From contig CAWIBS010000021.1 in NCBI GenBank assembly GCA_963834365.1, forward strand, positions 124,001 through 188,000: a DNA stretch of 64,000 bases, read 5' to 3'. This DNA is from CAWJAP01 sp963834365 (lineage in GTDB: Bacteria; Acidobacteriota; Vicinamibacteria; Vicinamibacterales; Vicinamibacteraceae). Below are positions 19,440 to 29,287 of the stretch, piece by piece (the first letter of the stretch is position 1; every line of letters begins with the position of its first letter). The translations under genes and the position numbers were made by a program. Below the pieces are notes generated by a model that had not been told where the DNA came from, did no database searches, and saw nothing but the letters and a program-made list of their open reading frames with translations.

Positions 19440-20731
19440 ATGATCGTGGAACGCGGCATGTGCGGACTACGGTGGGCTGGCGCACTCATGGCCGCTCTCG
19501 TTGCCGCGTTGGCGCTCGGTGACGCGCCTGCCCGCGCGGCCCGATCGACGACCTCCACGGAAGTGCGCGCCCTGTGGGTCCTGCGCACGTCGCTCACGAC
19601 CCCCGGACAGATCGATCGCCTCGTCGCCGATGCGTCGGCTGCCGGGATCAACACCCTGTTCCTGCAGGTGCGAGGGCGAGGCGACGCGTACTTCGAGGGC
19701 AGCCCCGAGCCACGCGGCCAGGGCGTTGGGGCCGCCTTCGATCCGCTGGGACATGCGATCGCGCGGGCACGCGCCGCCAATCTGCGCACGCACGCGTGGG
19801 TCAACGTCAATCTCATCGGCAGCGCTGTCGACCGTCCCCACCGACCGCGGATCATCTCGTGCGGCAACACCCCGAATGGCTGATGGTACCGCGCGAGCTC
19901 GTGCCCGCTCTGCATCGCCTGGATCCGCGCGATCCACAGTACGTCGCGACCCTCGCGTGGTGGACGCGGCAGCATCCGAAGTCGGTCGAAGGGCTGTACG
20001 TCTCGCCGATCCCGCCCGATGCGGCCCGACATCTCGAAGCCATCGTCGGCCGTCTGACCGAGCGCTATGCCGTGGACGGTGTGCACTTCGACTACATCCG
20101 CTACCCTTCGGCGCAGTTCGACTACAGCCGCGTCTCGCTGGCGGCGTTTCGCGAGTCGGTCGAGCGGGAGGTGGAGCCGGCCGAGTTGCGGCGCCTCGAT
20201 GCCGCCACCGCGCGCCAGCCCCTCGCCTTCGTGGAGCGTTTTCCGCAGCGCTGGGTCGAGTTCCGACGGTTGCGGCTGACCGACCTCATGGCCAGGCTCC
20301 GCGCCGCAGTGAAGAACGCCCGCGCGGACGCGCTGGTCAGCGCCGCCGTGGTACCGGATCCGCGCGAAGCCGTGGAAGGACGACTCCAGGACTGGCCCGA
20401 GTGGGGACGAAGGGGCCTGCTCGACGTGGTCTGTCCGATGGCCTACACCGACCGCCTCGCCACCTTCCGACGGCAGATCGACGCGGTCGCGCGGGAGATG
20501 GCCCCGCGTCCGCAATGGGCTGGTATCGGCGCGTATCGGCTGACGCCACGAGCCACGGCATCGCATGTCGAGGCGGCCCGCGACGCGGGGGCCCAGGGCA
20601 TCGTCCTCTTCAGCTACGACGGCATCGGCACGCCGGCGACGCGGACCGCGACGCTGTCGGCGATCGGCCGCCTGGCCTTCCCCGCTCCGCGCTCGGCGGC
20701 GCGCGCGGCGTCCGCTCCCGCTCACGACTGA
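19440..20731 (+). CDS. GHL10-family (glycosyl hydrolase-like) secreted protein (apparent frameshift)
   Basis: Secreted family of the GHL10/DUF187 type, predicted TIM-barrel hydrolases linked to wall glycans. A signal peptide (AGALMAALVAALALG) is followed by EVRALWVLRTSLTTPGQIDRLVADA and INTLFLQVRGRGDAYF, the start of the barrel. The frame breaks at about 19830-19850 and resumes with RQHPEWLMVPREL, then VDGVHFDYIRYP (putative acidic active-site strand) and GIVLFSYDGIG. Corrected length is about 430. It heads an operon with the symporter, serine hydrolase and MFS genes. That setting beside murQ/nagB/nagK suggests muropeptide or amino-sugar salvage. Confidence 0.8.
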
Positions 20732-20744
20732 CGGAACGGTGCCG

Positions 20745-22205
20745 ATGAGCCCCGCTTCCGCGGTCCTGGGTCCGCTCGACTACGCGGTCATCGTCGGCTA
20801 TCTCGTCGCCATCACCGCGTTCGGCTCATGGTTTGCGCGGTACCAAAAGACCACGCGCGACTACTTCCTCACCGGCCGGTCGGTCCCCGGCTGGGCGATC
20901 TGCTGCACCATCGTCGCCACCGAGACGAGCACCCTGTCATTCATCGGTGTGCCGGCACAGGCCTACGCCGGCAACATGACGTTCCTGCAGCTCGTCCTCG
21001 GCTATATCGTCGGACGGTTCCTCGTCAGCGTGCTTTTCCTGCCCGCGTACTTTCGCGGGGATCTGGTCACGTCCTACGAGCTGCTCAACCGTCGATTCGG
21101 CGCCCCCGTCAAGAACCTGAGCGCGATCGTGTTCCTGATCACCCGATCGCTCGCCGACGGCATCCGCCTGTACGCGACGGCCCTCGTCATCGCCGTCGTC
21201 ACGCAGCAGTCGGTGTCGCTGGTCGTCGTGGTGCTCGGCGCGGCCATGATCGTCTACACGATGCGCGGCGGCGTGGCGGCGGTCATCTGGACCGACGTCG
21301 TCCAGCTGTTCGTCTACGTCGCGGGCGCGCTCATCGTCTTCACCTCGCTGATCAGCCGGGTCGATGGCGGACTCGAGGGAGCGCTCGCTCTGGGGCGCGA
21401 GGCGGGCAAGCTGCGCGTCTTCGATTTCGCGCTCGACGCGACGCGCGTCTACACGTTCTGGTCCGGGCTGCTCGGCGGAATCGCGCTCACACTCGCAACG
21501 CACGGCAACGATCAGTTCCTCGTGCAGCGGCTGCTTTCTGCCCGATCGCTCCGTGACGCTTCCCGCGGGTTGATCGTGAGCGGATTCGTGGTCTGCGCGC
21601 AGTTCCTGCTCTTCCTCGTGATCGGCATCCTGCTCTACGCCTTCTACCAGCAGACGCCGCTGCCGGTCCCGCTCGACCGCAATGACAAGATCCTCTCCAT
21701 CTACGTGATTCACTCGCTGCGCGGCGGCGCCGCCGGCTTCATCGTCGCGGCGATCGTGGCCGCGGCGCTCTCGCCCTCGATCAATGCGATGGCCGCGACG
21801 ACGATCAACGACTTCTACCTGAAATACGTCAGGCCCGATGCCGATGAGACCACGCTGCTCCGCCTGTCGCGGATGGCCACGGTTTTCTGGGGAGTCGTAC
21901 AGGTCGCCGTGGCGCTCGGCGCACAGTGGATGCAGCAGGGCGTGCTCGACGCGGGCCTCTCGGTCCTGTCCCTCGCCTCGGGCGCGGTGCTGGGCGCGTT
22001 CCTCCTGGGGACCGTGGGCGGGAACACGAGCCCGCGCGCGATGTTCGTCGGCATGCTGACGGGTCTTGCCACAATGCTGTACGTGTGGAGCGCGACCCCG
22101 ATCGCGTGGACCTGGCACGCGCTCATCGGCGCCGTGGTGACGATCCTGGCCGCAAAGCTGACGCATGCCGCCGGCCGACGACACCCGCTGACGGCCTCGA
22201 CGTGA
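20745..22205 (+). CDS. Sodium:solute symporter (SSS family)
   Basis: Inner-membrane Na+-coupled importer, 486 residues with about 13 membrane segments. The SSS pattern is clear: DYFLTGRSVPGWAICCTIVATETSTLSFIG at the N-terminus, MRGGVAAVIWTDVVQLFVY and THGNDQFLVQRLLSARS in the middle, and AALSPSINAMAATTINDFYLKYV toward the end. Substrate is not readable from sequence; the neighbours suggest an amino sugar or muropeptide-derived sugar. The stop overlaps the serine hydrolase start (GTGA). Confidence 0.93.
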   Translation: MSPASAVLGPLDYAVIVGYLVAITAFGSWFARYQKTTRDYFLTGRSVPGWAICCTIVATETSTLSFIGVPAQAYAGNMTFLQLVLGYIVGRFLVSVLFLPAYFRGDLVTSYELLNRRFGAPVKNLSAIVFLITRSLADGIRLYATALVIAVVTQQSVSLVVVVLGAAMIVYTMRGGVAAVIWTDVVQLFVYVAGALIVFTSLISRVDGGLEGALALGREAGKLRVFDFALDATRVYTFWSGLLGGIALTLATHGNDQFLVQRLLSARSLRDASRGLIVSGFVVCAQFLLFLVIGILLYAFYQQTPLPVPLDRNDKILSIYVIHSLRGGAAGFIVAAIVAAALSPSINAMAATTINDFYLKYVRPDADETTLLRLSRMATVFWGVVQVAVALGAQWMQQGVLDAGLSVLSLASGAVLGAFLLGTVGGNTSPRAMFVGMLTGLATMLYVWSATPIAWTWHALIGAVVTILAAKLTHAAGRRHPLTAST

Positions 22206-23321
22206 GGAGCCCGCCGGACGTGTCCGCGTCAGCCTCGCCCTTCGCCCGCGCCGACGCGCGGCTCGCCGACGCCGTCGCCGGGGGCGCCTTCCCGTGCGCG
22301 GTCGTGGAGATCGGCACGTCGGCAGGACATGTCTGGAGGAGCGCGCACGGCACGCTCACCGGCCAGGCCGAGGACGCCGCAGCGTCGCCCCACACCGTCT
22401 TCGATCTCGCCTCGTTGACGAAAGTGCTCGCCACTACCACCCTGGCGATGCAGCTGAGTGACCGGGGGCTGCTGGGGCTCGATCAGCGCATGACCGACTG
22501 GATCCCGCGGTGGCGCGGCGCCGATCGCGAGGACGGTCACGATCCGCGATCTGCTGGCCCACGCATCCGGTCTCACGACGCACCTGCCACTCTACGAGAC
22601 ACACGAGGGCCGGGCGGCGTTCGTGGACGCAATCTGTGAGATGCCGCTCGAGTACGTCCCGCGGACGCAATCCCTCTACAGCGACCTGGGGTTCATGCTG
22701 CTCGGCTTCGTCATCGAGGATGCCGGCGGAGCGCTGCTCGACGCGCAGTTCGCACCGATCGTCGTCGCTGGTCGCTCCGGCTCGTCTCATGTTCAGGCCA
22801 CCTGCCGCCCTGGCGCCCGGAGATCGCGCCAACGGGCGTTGACGCGTGGCGGCGGCCGCCTCCTCGTCGGCGAGGTTCACGACGGCAATGCGTGGGCACT
22901 GGGCGGGCGTGCCGGGCACGCGGGCGTCTTCGGTGACGCCGTGGCCGTCGGCACACTTCGCCCGGCTGGTGCTGCGCGGCCTGCGGACGCACGACGACGC
23001 GCTCGCGCGCGCCGACACGCTTCGCGAGTTCGCCGACGCGCACCACGGTCCCGAACAGCACCCGCGCGCTCGGCTGGGACACGATGAAGCCGACCTCGTC
23101 GTGCGGGACGCGCATGACGCCCGACAGCGATCGGCCACACCGGCTTCACCGGCACTTCGCTCTGGATCGACTGGGAGCGCGATCTCTACGTCGTCCTGCT
23201 GACCAATCGCGTGCATCCGACGCCGGCCAACGATGCCATCCTCGACGTGCGTCGCGAGTTCCACGATCTCGTCATCGAGTCGTGGGACGCATCTCTGCCC
23301 ACGATCGACCCCTCCTCATGA
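22202..23321 (+). pseudogene. Serine hydrolase, beta-lactamase/AmiE-like family (several frameshifts)
   Basis: Reading across frames gives a beta-lactamase-fold hydrolase: the nucleophile SxxK as DLASLTKVLATTT, then TIRDLLAHASGL, the Tyr motif YSDLGFMLLG, WALGGRAGHAGVFG and HTGFTGTSLWID near the C-terminus in the KTG position. The frame changes at least four times (about 22530, 22760, 22950 and 23100-23150). It starts at GTG 22202 and ends at 23321, overlapping the MFS gene by ATGA. The family includes the muropeptide amidases beside murQ in Bacillus, which fits here. All key motifs survive, so sequencing indels are more likely than decay. Confidence 0.75.
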
Positions 23322-24550
23322 CGCCGACGACGGTGAGGGCGAGGCGCGGGACGATCCTCGTGCTCTGCGCGGTGTTCCTGGCCTCGGGGCTGTTGATGGC
23401 GGCGCTCGGTCCGTCGCTGCCCGACCTCGCCGCCCGAACCTCGAGCGATCTCTCCGAGCTCGGCCGGATCTTCGTCGCGATCTTCGGCGGCGCGCTCGCC
23501 GCGCAGATCCTCGGCGGCCACACCAGCGATCGGTTCGGGCGCCGCATCGTGCTGGTCATTGCCGGAGTCTGTTGTATGGGTTCGGCGCGCTCGGCGTCGC
23601 CTCGAGCACACGTCTCTGGGTCACGCTGGCGTCCGCGGTGGTGCTCGGCCTCGGTTACGGCGGCACCACGCTCGCGGTCAACGTTCTCGCGTCGGAGCTC
23701 ACGCCCAGGCGCCGCGCGACCACGGTGAACCTGGTCAACGTGTTCTATGCGGCCGGTGCGATTGCCGGACCGCTCGTGGCGGGGTTGTTCCTCGATCGCG
23801 GCCGTCCCGCCGTCTCGGCCGTCTGGATGGGTGTCGGCCTGGTCTTCCTCCTCGTGCCCGTCTGCGCCCGAGCCATCCCCGGCGGCGTGCTGCCACAGCA
23901 TCCGGCGCCCGGCGATGCCGCAGCACCCGCCGGCGGGACTGGCTTCATCGTCGCCTGCGGCATCTTTCTGCTGCTGTACGTCGGCAGCGAAAGCGCGACC
24001 GGCGCCTGGGCCGCCGGTCTACCTCCAGCGCTCCGCAGGCCTCGATGCGTCCGGTGCCGCATCGTCCACCGCGGTCTTCTGGTTCGCGCTCTGCGCCGGA
24101 CGCATGCTCGCGGTGCTCGCCGGCATGCATCTCTCGGCGCAACGGCTGCTCGTCGTCAGCCTCGCGGGATCGGCAGCCGGCGCGCTCAGCCTCGTGATCG
24201 GCCACGGGACGGCGTGGATGAGCATTGCCGCGCTGGCGCTACTGGGCTTCTCGTTCGGACCGATCTATCCCACAGCGATCGCCATCGTCACTGGCCGCTT
24301 CCCGCGCACGGCGGGCGCGGCCACGAGCCGCATCGGCGTGCTCGCCTCACTCGGCGGGATGCTGTTCCCCTGGCTGCACGGCCTGGTGCTCACTCACGGC
24401 ACGACGGCCGGCAGCGCACGATTGACGCTCGGGACCATCGTCGTGATGGCGCTGATGTGGACGCGCGTCGACCATGTCGCACGCGCGGGCCATCCGGCCA
24501 GCCCGCACGGCCTCGTCGTCCTAAGAGCCGGCCCCGCTCGATACGGCTAG
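23318..24550 (+). CDS. MFS transporter (two apparent frameshifts)
   Basis: Major-facilitator permease of about 410 residues and 12 membrane segments. The first helix is ILVLCAVFLASGLLMAALGPSL, and the loop 2-3 signature is GGHTSDRFGRRIVLV. Frames change near 23575 and 24010, but the hydrophobic pattern continues (AVVLGLGYGGTTLAVNVLA, SIAALALLGFSFGPIYPTAIAI). The total span is a multiple of three, as expected for two compensating indels. It is last in the operon that starts at 19440. The substrate is unknown; a sugar or muropeptide is possible from context. Confidence 0.82.
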
Positions 24551-25399
24551 ACGCCGGGCCCTCGGGGCGACGGAAATCCGCTCGGCCGTGTTCCGCCGGG
24601 TGAGGTCGGCATGCCCGGCGTGCCGGGAGTTCCGGGCTGCTGACCGGGCTGGCCCGGCTGTGTGGGCGTGCACCGACGCGCCGCGACACGTCCTCGACGG
24701 TGACGATCCACTGATTGTATTGCTGGCGATTCTTGAAGATGCGGATCGACTTGGCGCTGCTTCGACTGACGACGGCCGCGACGCCGCCGCGGTCGACACT
24801 TCGCGACCGGTCTGGCCCAGGGGTCCCGAGGGGCTGGTCCGCCCGACGCCCTGGGCCGACGAGCCGAATCCGGATCTCCCTGCCCGGACCGAGACCGCCG
24901 CATCGGTCCCCGAGGCCGGCGGGACCGGGGGCTGCGACCCGGGGGCGGTTGCCGAACCGCTCTGGCCGAAACTGCTTTGGCCGAAACCGCTTTGGCCGGC
25001 GCCGCCGCGGCCTGTATGCCCGGTCCCGGGCTGGCGGCGCCAGGGCCCATGCCTCCGAGACCAATCGAGCCCGCGGGCCCCGTTTGCGGTGCCGAAGCCC
25101 GGAGGCGCCTGGAGCTCCACCGGAGAAAGCACTGCGAAAGTCGCCGCCGGTGATCGGGTCCTTGTACTTCTTGCGGAGGAACTTCTGCTGAACCAGCACG
25201 TCTATGCTCGGGGGGAACGCATTGGCATACCGACGCTGGTAGAGTGCAATGGCATGGGCGTACTGGCGCGGCGCGAAAGATGAGCTCGGCTTCCTTCTCG
25301 CGCCGAACGAGCGTTCGCCACTCGGGACCGCCATGGTCCAGAGGATGGCCATCGACCGAAAGCGCGATGAGCAGCGCGGCCATGGCGTACCCGGCTCAC
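24547..25399 (-). pseudogene. Type II secretion/pilin-like pseudopilin (many frameshifts)
   Basis: The GTG at 25399 gives a short leader (MSR), then across frames GYAMAALLIALSVMAIL, a prepilin-type N-terminus. It continues EWRTLVRREKEAELIFR, YAHAIALYQRRYANAFPPSIDVLV and FLRKKYKDPITGGDF, a PulG-like pattern. A low-complexity Gly/Ser/Gln/Pro middle follows, then RIFKNRQQYNQWIVTVEDVSRRV and a Pro/Gly tail ending PSPRGPGV. At least four frame changes occur. The stop shares CTAG with the MFS stop (convergent). Likely a minor pseudopilin of the pilus/secretion system downstream. Confidence 0.65.
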
Positions 25400-25464
25400 C
25401 GCTCGGCCGTCGAGCTGCGATGGCGGGATCCGGGCCTCGGCCCGGCAGCGCTCGCTCGTTCGTA

Positions 25465-25493
25465 TTGACCCTCTAAATACATGACGCTATTCT
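25465..25493 (+). promoter_or_regulatory. Sigma-70-type promoter of the Ig-repeat lipoprotein
   Basis: TTGACC at 25465-25470, 17-base spacer, TATTCT at 25488-25493, in an AT-richer patch between the divergent pseudopilin and lipoprotein genes. Confidence 0.6.
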
Positions 25494-25509
25494 CGTTAGC
25501 GCTTTGGGC

Positions 25510-26757
25510 ATGATAGCACCGGCCTCGGGGCCGCTTCGTTGCGATCGTCTTGCTGTCGCCCGAATCCGCGCCGTCGGGGCGGTTCGTCGCCCGGCTGGCG
25601 GCTCGCACTCGGCTGCCGGGCTCGTGTCATGCCGTGGGGTGTGACAAGGTTCCCGCTCACCGCGCCGAGTGGCTCGACGCTGACGCTCTTCAGCAATACG
25701 ACGGTCGTGCCCGTCAACGGGACGGCGGAGATCACGGCCACGGTGATCGAATCGGCCGGCACGCTCGCCCACAACGGTACGCTCGGTCACGTTCACGACC
25801 ACGATCGGCACCCTCGATCCGCCAGGAAGCACGAACGCACGACGGCAAGGCCACGGTTCGACTGGTGGCCGGGACGCGGTCAGGACGTGCCGTCGTTCGC
25901 GCGTTCTCGGGCGGCACCACGTCCGGCGATTTGACGATTGACGTCGGCGGCGCCGCCGCGGGCCGCATCTCGCTCGCGGCCAACCCGACGTCGGTCCCGG
26001 CGACTGGCGGCAGCAGCGTGCTCACGGCCGTCGTGTTCGACGTTGACGGCAACGCGCTGGCGGGCGTGCCGGTCGCGTTCACCGCGACGACCGGCGCCAT
26101 CTCGGAGTCCGTCGTCATCACCAACGGAGACGGTCAGGCGCGGACGACGATCACGACGAACCGGGACTCGACCGTCACGGCGACCGCTGGCGGACGAGCG
26201 GAAGTGCCGGCGGTGACCGCAACGGCCACCATCACCGCGACCGCTCTCCCAAGTGTCAGCCTGAGCGTCACGACGACGACCCCGACGGTCGGGCAGCCCG
26301 TCGTATTCTCAGTCGGTGCCACGGCGACGGCGCCGGCGTCGATCCGCAATGTGACGATCGACTTCGGCGATCGCACCAGCGCCACGCTCGGCGCGATCTC
26401 GACGGCGACCTCGGTCCCGCACGTGTACAGATCGACCGGGGACCTATACGGTGTCGGTCCGCGCCGAGGACACCAACGCGCGCCACCGTGACCGCCTCGA
26501 CGCCAGGTGGTCGTGGCACCGGCGATCCCGGTGCTGGTGTCGGCCGTCGTCACGCCGCCGCCGGCGACGCCCGGCTTCTACAAATCGCCGACAACGTGCC
26601 GATCACGATCACCGTGGATCGCCAGGGCAACACGGCGCCGATCCAGCGCATCACGGTGGATTGGGGCGACGCTGAGCAGACGGTCGTCGGTGGCCTGACC
26701 GCGGCGCACGCGTATCAGCGGGCTGCGACCTTCCCGATTCGGGTGACCGTCAGCTGA
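25510..26757 (+). pseudogene. Big/PKD-repeat lipoprotein, surface protein (many frameshifts)
   Basis: Across frames this reads as a lipoprotein: a hydrophobic stretch (FVAIVLL), a CDKVPL segment as probable mature N-terminus, then Ig-like repeats. Repeat 1 has VPVNGTAEITATVIESAGT; repeat 2 has SVPATGGSSVLTAVVFDVDGNALAGVPVAFTATTGAI, an invasin-type Big_1 pattern. PKD-like repeats follow (VTIDFGDRTSATLGAISTATSVPHVYRSTG; RITVDWGDAEQTVVGGLTAAHAYQRA). At least five frame changes occur, and both ends are uncertain; the coding signal may run on to about 26810. Known relatives are envelope proteins of unknown role. Confidence 0.65.
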
Positions 26758-26933
26758 CGGACGGGTCAAGCGGTTCGGGGACCGCGACGGTCCAGGATCT
26801 TCCCGCCCTAGGCGATGACGCCGACGGGAGCCTCGACCATGTCCCAGCCCGAGGCTCTCGTCTCCCCCTTCGCGCGCGGCTATCAGGCCGGCGCCCGATC
26901 CTGCAGGCTTCTGGGAGCCCTGGTTTCGATTCG

Positions 26934-28389
26934 ATGAGCACTCCGACCAACATTCTCTGCATCGGCGCGGGCTACGTGGGCGGTCCGACGATGGCGGTCA
27001 TCGCCGATCGCTGCCCGAACGTCCGCGTCACGGTCGTCGACATCAACCCGATCGCATCGACGCGTGGAACAGCGACCGTCTGCCGATCTACGAGCCGGGC
27101 CTCGACGAGGTGGTGCGAACGGACGCGCGGGCGCAACCTGTTCTTCTCGACCGACGCGGCCGCCGGGCATCCGCGCGGCGGACATCATCTTCGTCTCGGT
27201 GAACACGCCGACGAAGACGTTCGGCGAGGGCGCGGGGCGGGCCGCGGACCTCCAGGACTGGGAGAAGACCGCGCGCGAGATCCTCGCGAACTCCGATCGC
27301 GGGCAAGATCGTCGTCGAGAAGTCCACGCTGCCCGTCCGGACGGCGGCGGCGATGGCGCGGATCCTCAATTCGAACGGCAAGGGGCTCAAGTTCCAGGTG
27401 CTGTCGAATCCCGAGTTCCTCGCCGAAGGCACCGCCATCGCCGATCTCGAGCATCCCGATCGCGTGCTCGTCGGCTCGGAGGAGACGCCGGAGGGCCAAC
27501 AGGCCCGGCGGGCGCTCGTCGACATCTACGCCAGCTGGGTGCCGCGCGAGCGGATCATCGAGTCGAACGTCTGGAGCGCCGAGCTTTCGAAGCTGACCGC
27601 GAACGCCTTCCTCGCGCAGCGCATTTCGTCGATCAACAGCATCTCGGCGCTCTGCGAGAAGACGGAGGCCGACGTCACGAAGTGGCCTATGCGATCGGCA
27701 CCGACTCGCGTATCGGCGCCGAAGTTCCTCAAGGCCAGCGTCGGCTTCGGCGGCTCCTGCTTCAAGAAGGACATTCTCAATCTCGTGTATCTCGCCGACA
27801 GCTACGGCCTCGTCGGAGGTCGCGCGCTACTGGGAAGTCGGTCGTCCGGCTGAACGAGTGGCAGCAGTCACGGTTCGTGCGGACGATGCTGACCCACATG
27901 TTCAACACGGTCGCCGGCAAGCGAATCGCGATCTTCGGCTTCGCCTTCAAGGCCGATACCGGCGACACGCGCGAGTCGCCGGCGCTGGCCGTGACCAGGG
28001 ACCTGCTCGCCGAGCGCGCACACGTCGTCGTCACCGATCCCAAGGCCCTGCCGAACGCCCGCGCTGGATCTCGCGCGGCGCAGACGGGACGGTCGAGTTC
28101 GAGGAGGACCCCTACAAGGCGGCGGCCGGCGCGCATGCCATCGCCGTGATGACCGAGTGGGACGTGTATCGCGGTCTCGACTATGAGCGGATCTTCCGCG
28201 CGCATGGAGAAGCCCGCGTTCGTCTTCGACGGCCGGAACATCCTCGACCATCGAGCCCTCTACGAGATCGGTTTCAACGTCTTCCCGATCGGGAAGAGTG
28301 CCGCTGCGTCATTTCTGATCAGGCATCAGGTGCCAGGCACAGGGATCAGGTACGCAGGCACTCAGGGATCAGGGCCGCGAATCAACTGA
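26934..28389 (+). pseudogene. UDP-glucose 6-dehydrogenase (many frameshifts)
   Basis: Oxidises UDP-glucose to UDP-glucuronate. It starts MSTPTNILCIGAGYVGGPTMAVIADRCP, a Rossmann GxGYVG. Across frames it gives IIFVSVNTPTKTFG, FQVLSNPEFLAEGTAIADL, SNVWSAELSKLTANAFLAQRISSINSISALCE and the catalytic-Cys block SVGFGGSCFKKDILNLVYLA, then AIFGFAFKADTGDTRESPA. These match the eukaryote-type UGDH class of about 460 residues. At least eight frame changes occur. Every motif is intact, so sequence error is the likely cause. The C-terminus runs into a GATCAGG repeat array and may be misread there. Confidence 0.8.
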
Positions 28390-28407
28390 TCAGGGCTCGG
28401 GGATCAG
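28317..28407. repeat. GATCAGG direct-repeat cluster
   Basis: Five irregularly spaced copies of GATCAG(G) at 28317, 28344, 28367, 28388 and 28402, with CATCAGG and CCAGGCA variants between. The cluster overlaps the apparent end of the UDP-glucose dehydrogenase gene. Inverted copies (CCTGATC) lie at 28823 and 28837, on the other side of a degraded small gene. Confidence 0.8.
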
Positions 28408-28432
28408 CGATCGAAAACCGGCACAGGGATCC

Positions 28433-28820
28433 GTGGAGCGACAGACTTCCCGCACGTTCGAACGCGGGCCAGCGAACGCTGAAGCGGACGAGAAAGCTGC
28501 AATGGATCGGTCTCTTCTGACCGCGCAGGATCTGCGGATCCGATGCGTGCTGGCGCGCTATGAGGGGTTTTCGCGTCGTCAACATCGCGCTCGGCTCGGA
28601 AGGCGAGCTGGCAACGCAATTGGAGATCGCCAAGAGGTTGCAGATTTGCGCCCGCTCGGAGATGTCGATGCGTGTCTGGAGCAGCGTGAGCGAGGTCGGA
28701 CGTGCGCTGAGGGGTCTCGTCGCATCCCTCGAAGCCCATGCCCGTCAGTCGCTCAGAGCGAAGCCGCGCTCAGCTGAATCACACGGGGAACCTGATCGCC
28801 GGCGAGATCCTCGCGTCTGA
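28433..28820 (+). pseudogene. Four-helix-bundle (S23/IVS-type) protein, degraded or frameshifted
   Basis: Parts of three frames look like the four-helix-bundle family related to 23S rRNA intervening-sequence proteins: LTAQDLRIR (helix 2 start), then VVNIALGSEGELATQLEIAKRLQI (helix 3), then SEVGRALRGLVASLEA (helix 4). The order and spacing fit the roughly 120-residue family. No single frame covers it. Function of stand-alone copies is unknown. It is bracketed by inverted GATCAGG repeats, so it could be a small mobile cassette; that is inference. Confidence 0.5.
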
Positions 28821-28822
28821 CA

Positions 28823-28843
28823 CCTGATCCCTGAAGCCTGATC
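28823..28843. repeat. CCTGATC repeats (inverted relative to 28317-28407)
   Basis: Two copies of CCTGATCCCTG, at 28823 and 28837, are the reverse complement of the GATCAGG motif. They sit between the four-helix-bundle remnant and the pseudopilin stop at 28859. Confidence 0.75.
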
Positions 28844-28858
28844 CCTGGCCCCTGAAGC

Positions 28859-29287
28859 TCACCACTCCGCGTACGGCGTCCCCTGCATCGACGAGCGGTC
28901 CGAGCCGCTCTTCACGTTGAAGATGCCGGGCTCGGCCGACGGGTTCGAGGGATCGGCCTCGGCGGGAATCGTCTGCCAGCTGTCGCTCGACGATGTCATC
29001 GGGTCCTGGGGAACTTCGCGCAGGTAGCCGTCGGTCACGAGCGCCTGCAGGTCTGACGGGTACTTCCCTTTGTCGGCGTAGGACCGGTCGATGGCGTCCC
29101 GCATGCGGAAGAGATCGGTCTTGAGGACGGCCTCCTGGGCCAGCGTTCGCGAATTCCGGTGGACGGTCATCGCCATCGCCGCCAGCACCGCGATGATGGC
29201 CATCACGACGACGAGCTCGATCAGCGTCCAGCCGCGCTGACCGCCCCTCCGCCGCGCGCCGCTACCAGCTTCGGTACTTGGTGCCAT
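28859..29287 (-). CDS. GspG-like major pseudopilin
   Basis: Type II secretion/type IV pilus-like subunit of 142 residues. A basic leader ends in Gly before WTLIELVVVMAIIAVLAAMA, the prepilin-peptidase site and N-terminal helix with Glu5. Downstream, KTDLFRMRDAIDRSYADKGKYPSDLQALV and VPQDPMT are GspG-type. The start at 29287 (MAPSTEAGSG) overlaps the end of the upstream pseudopilin by 26 bases. Last gene of the pilus/secretion operon. Confidence 0.88.
   Translation of the reverse strand: MAPSTEAGSGARRRGGQRGWTLIELVVVMAIIAVLAAMAMTVHRNSRTLAQEAVLKTDLFRMRDAIDRSYADKGKYPSDLQALVTDGYLREVPQDPMTSSSDSWQTIPAEADPSNPSAEPGIFNVKSGSDRSSMQGTPYAEW

Noticed and set aside
28317..28407. CRISPR array
   Set aside because: The repeat unit is only 7 bases, spacing is irregular, copies occur in inverted form nearby, and no cas gene is present.
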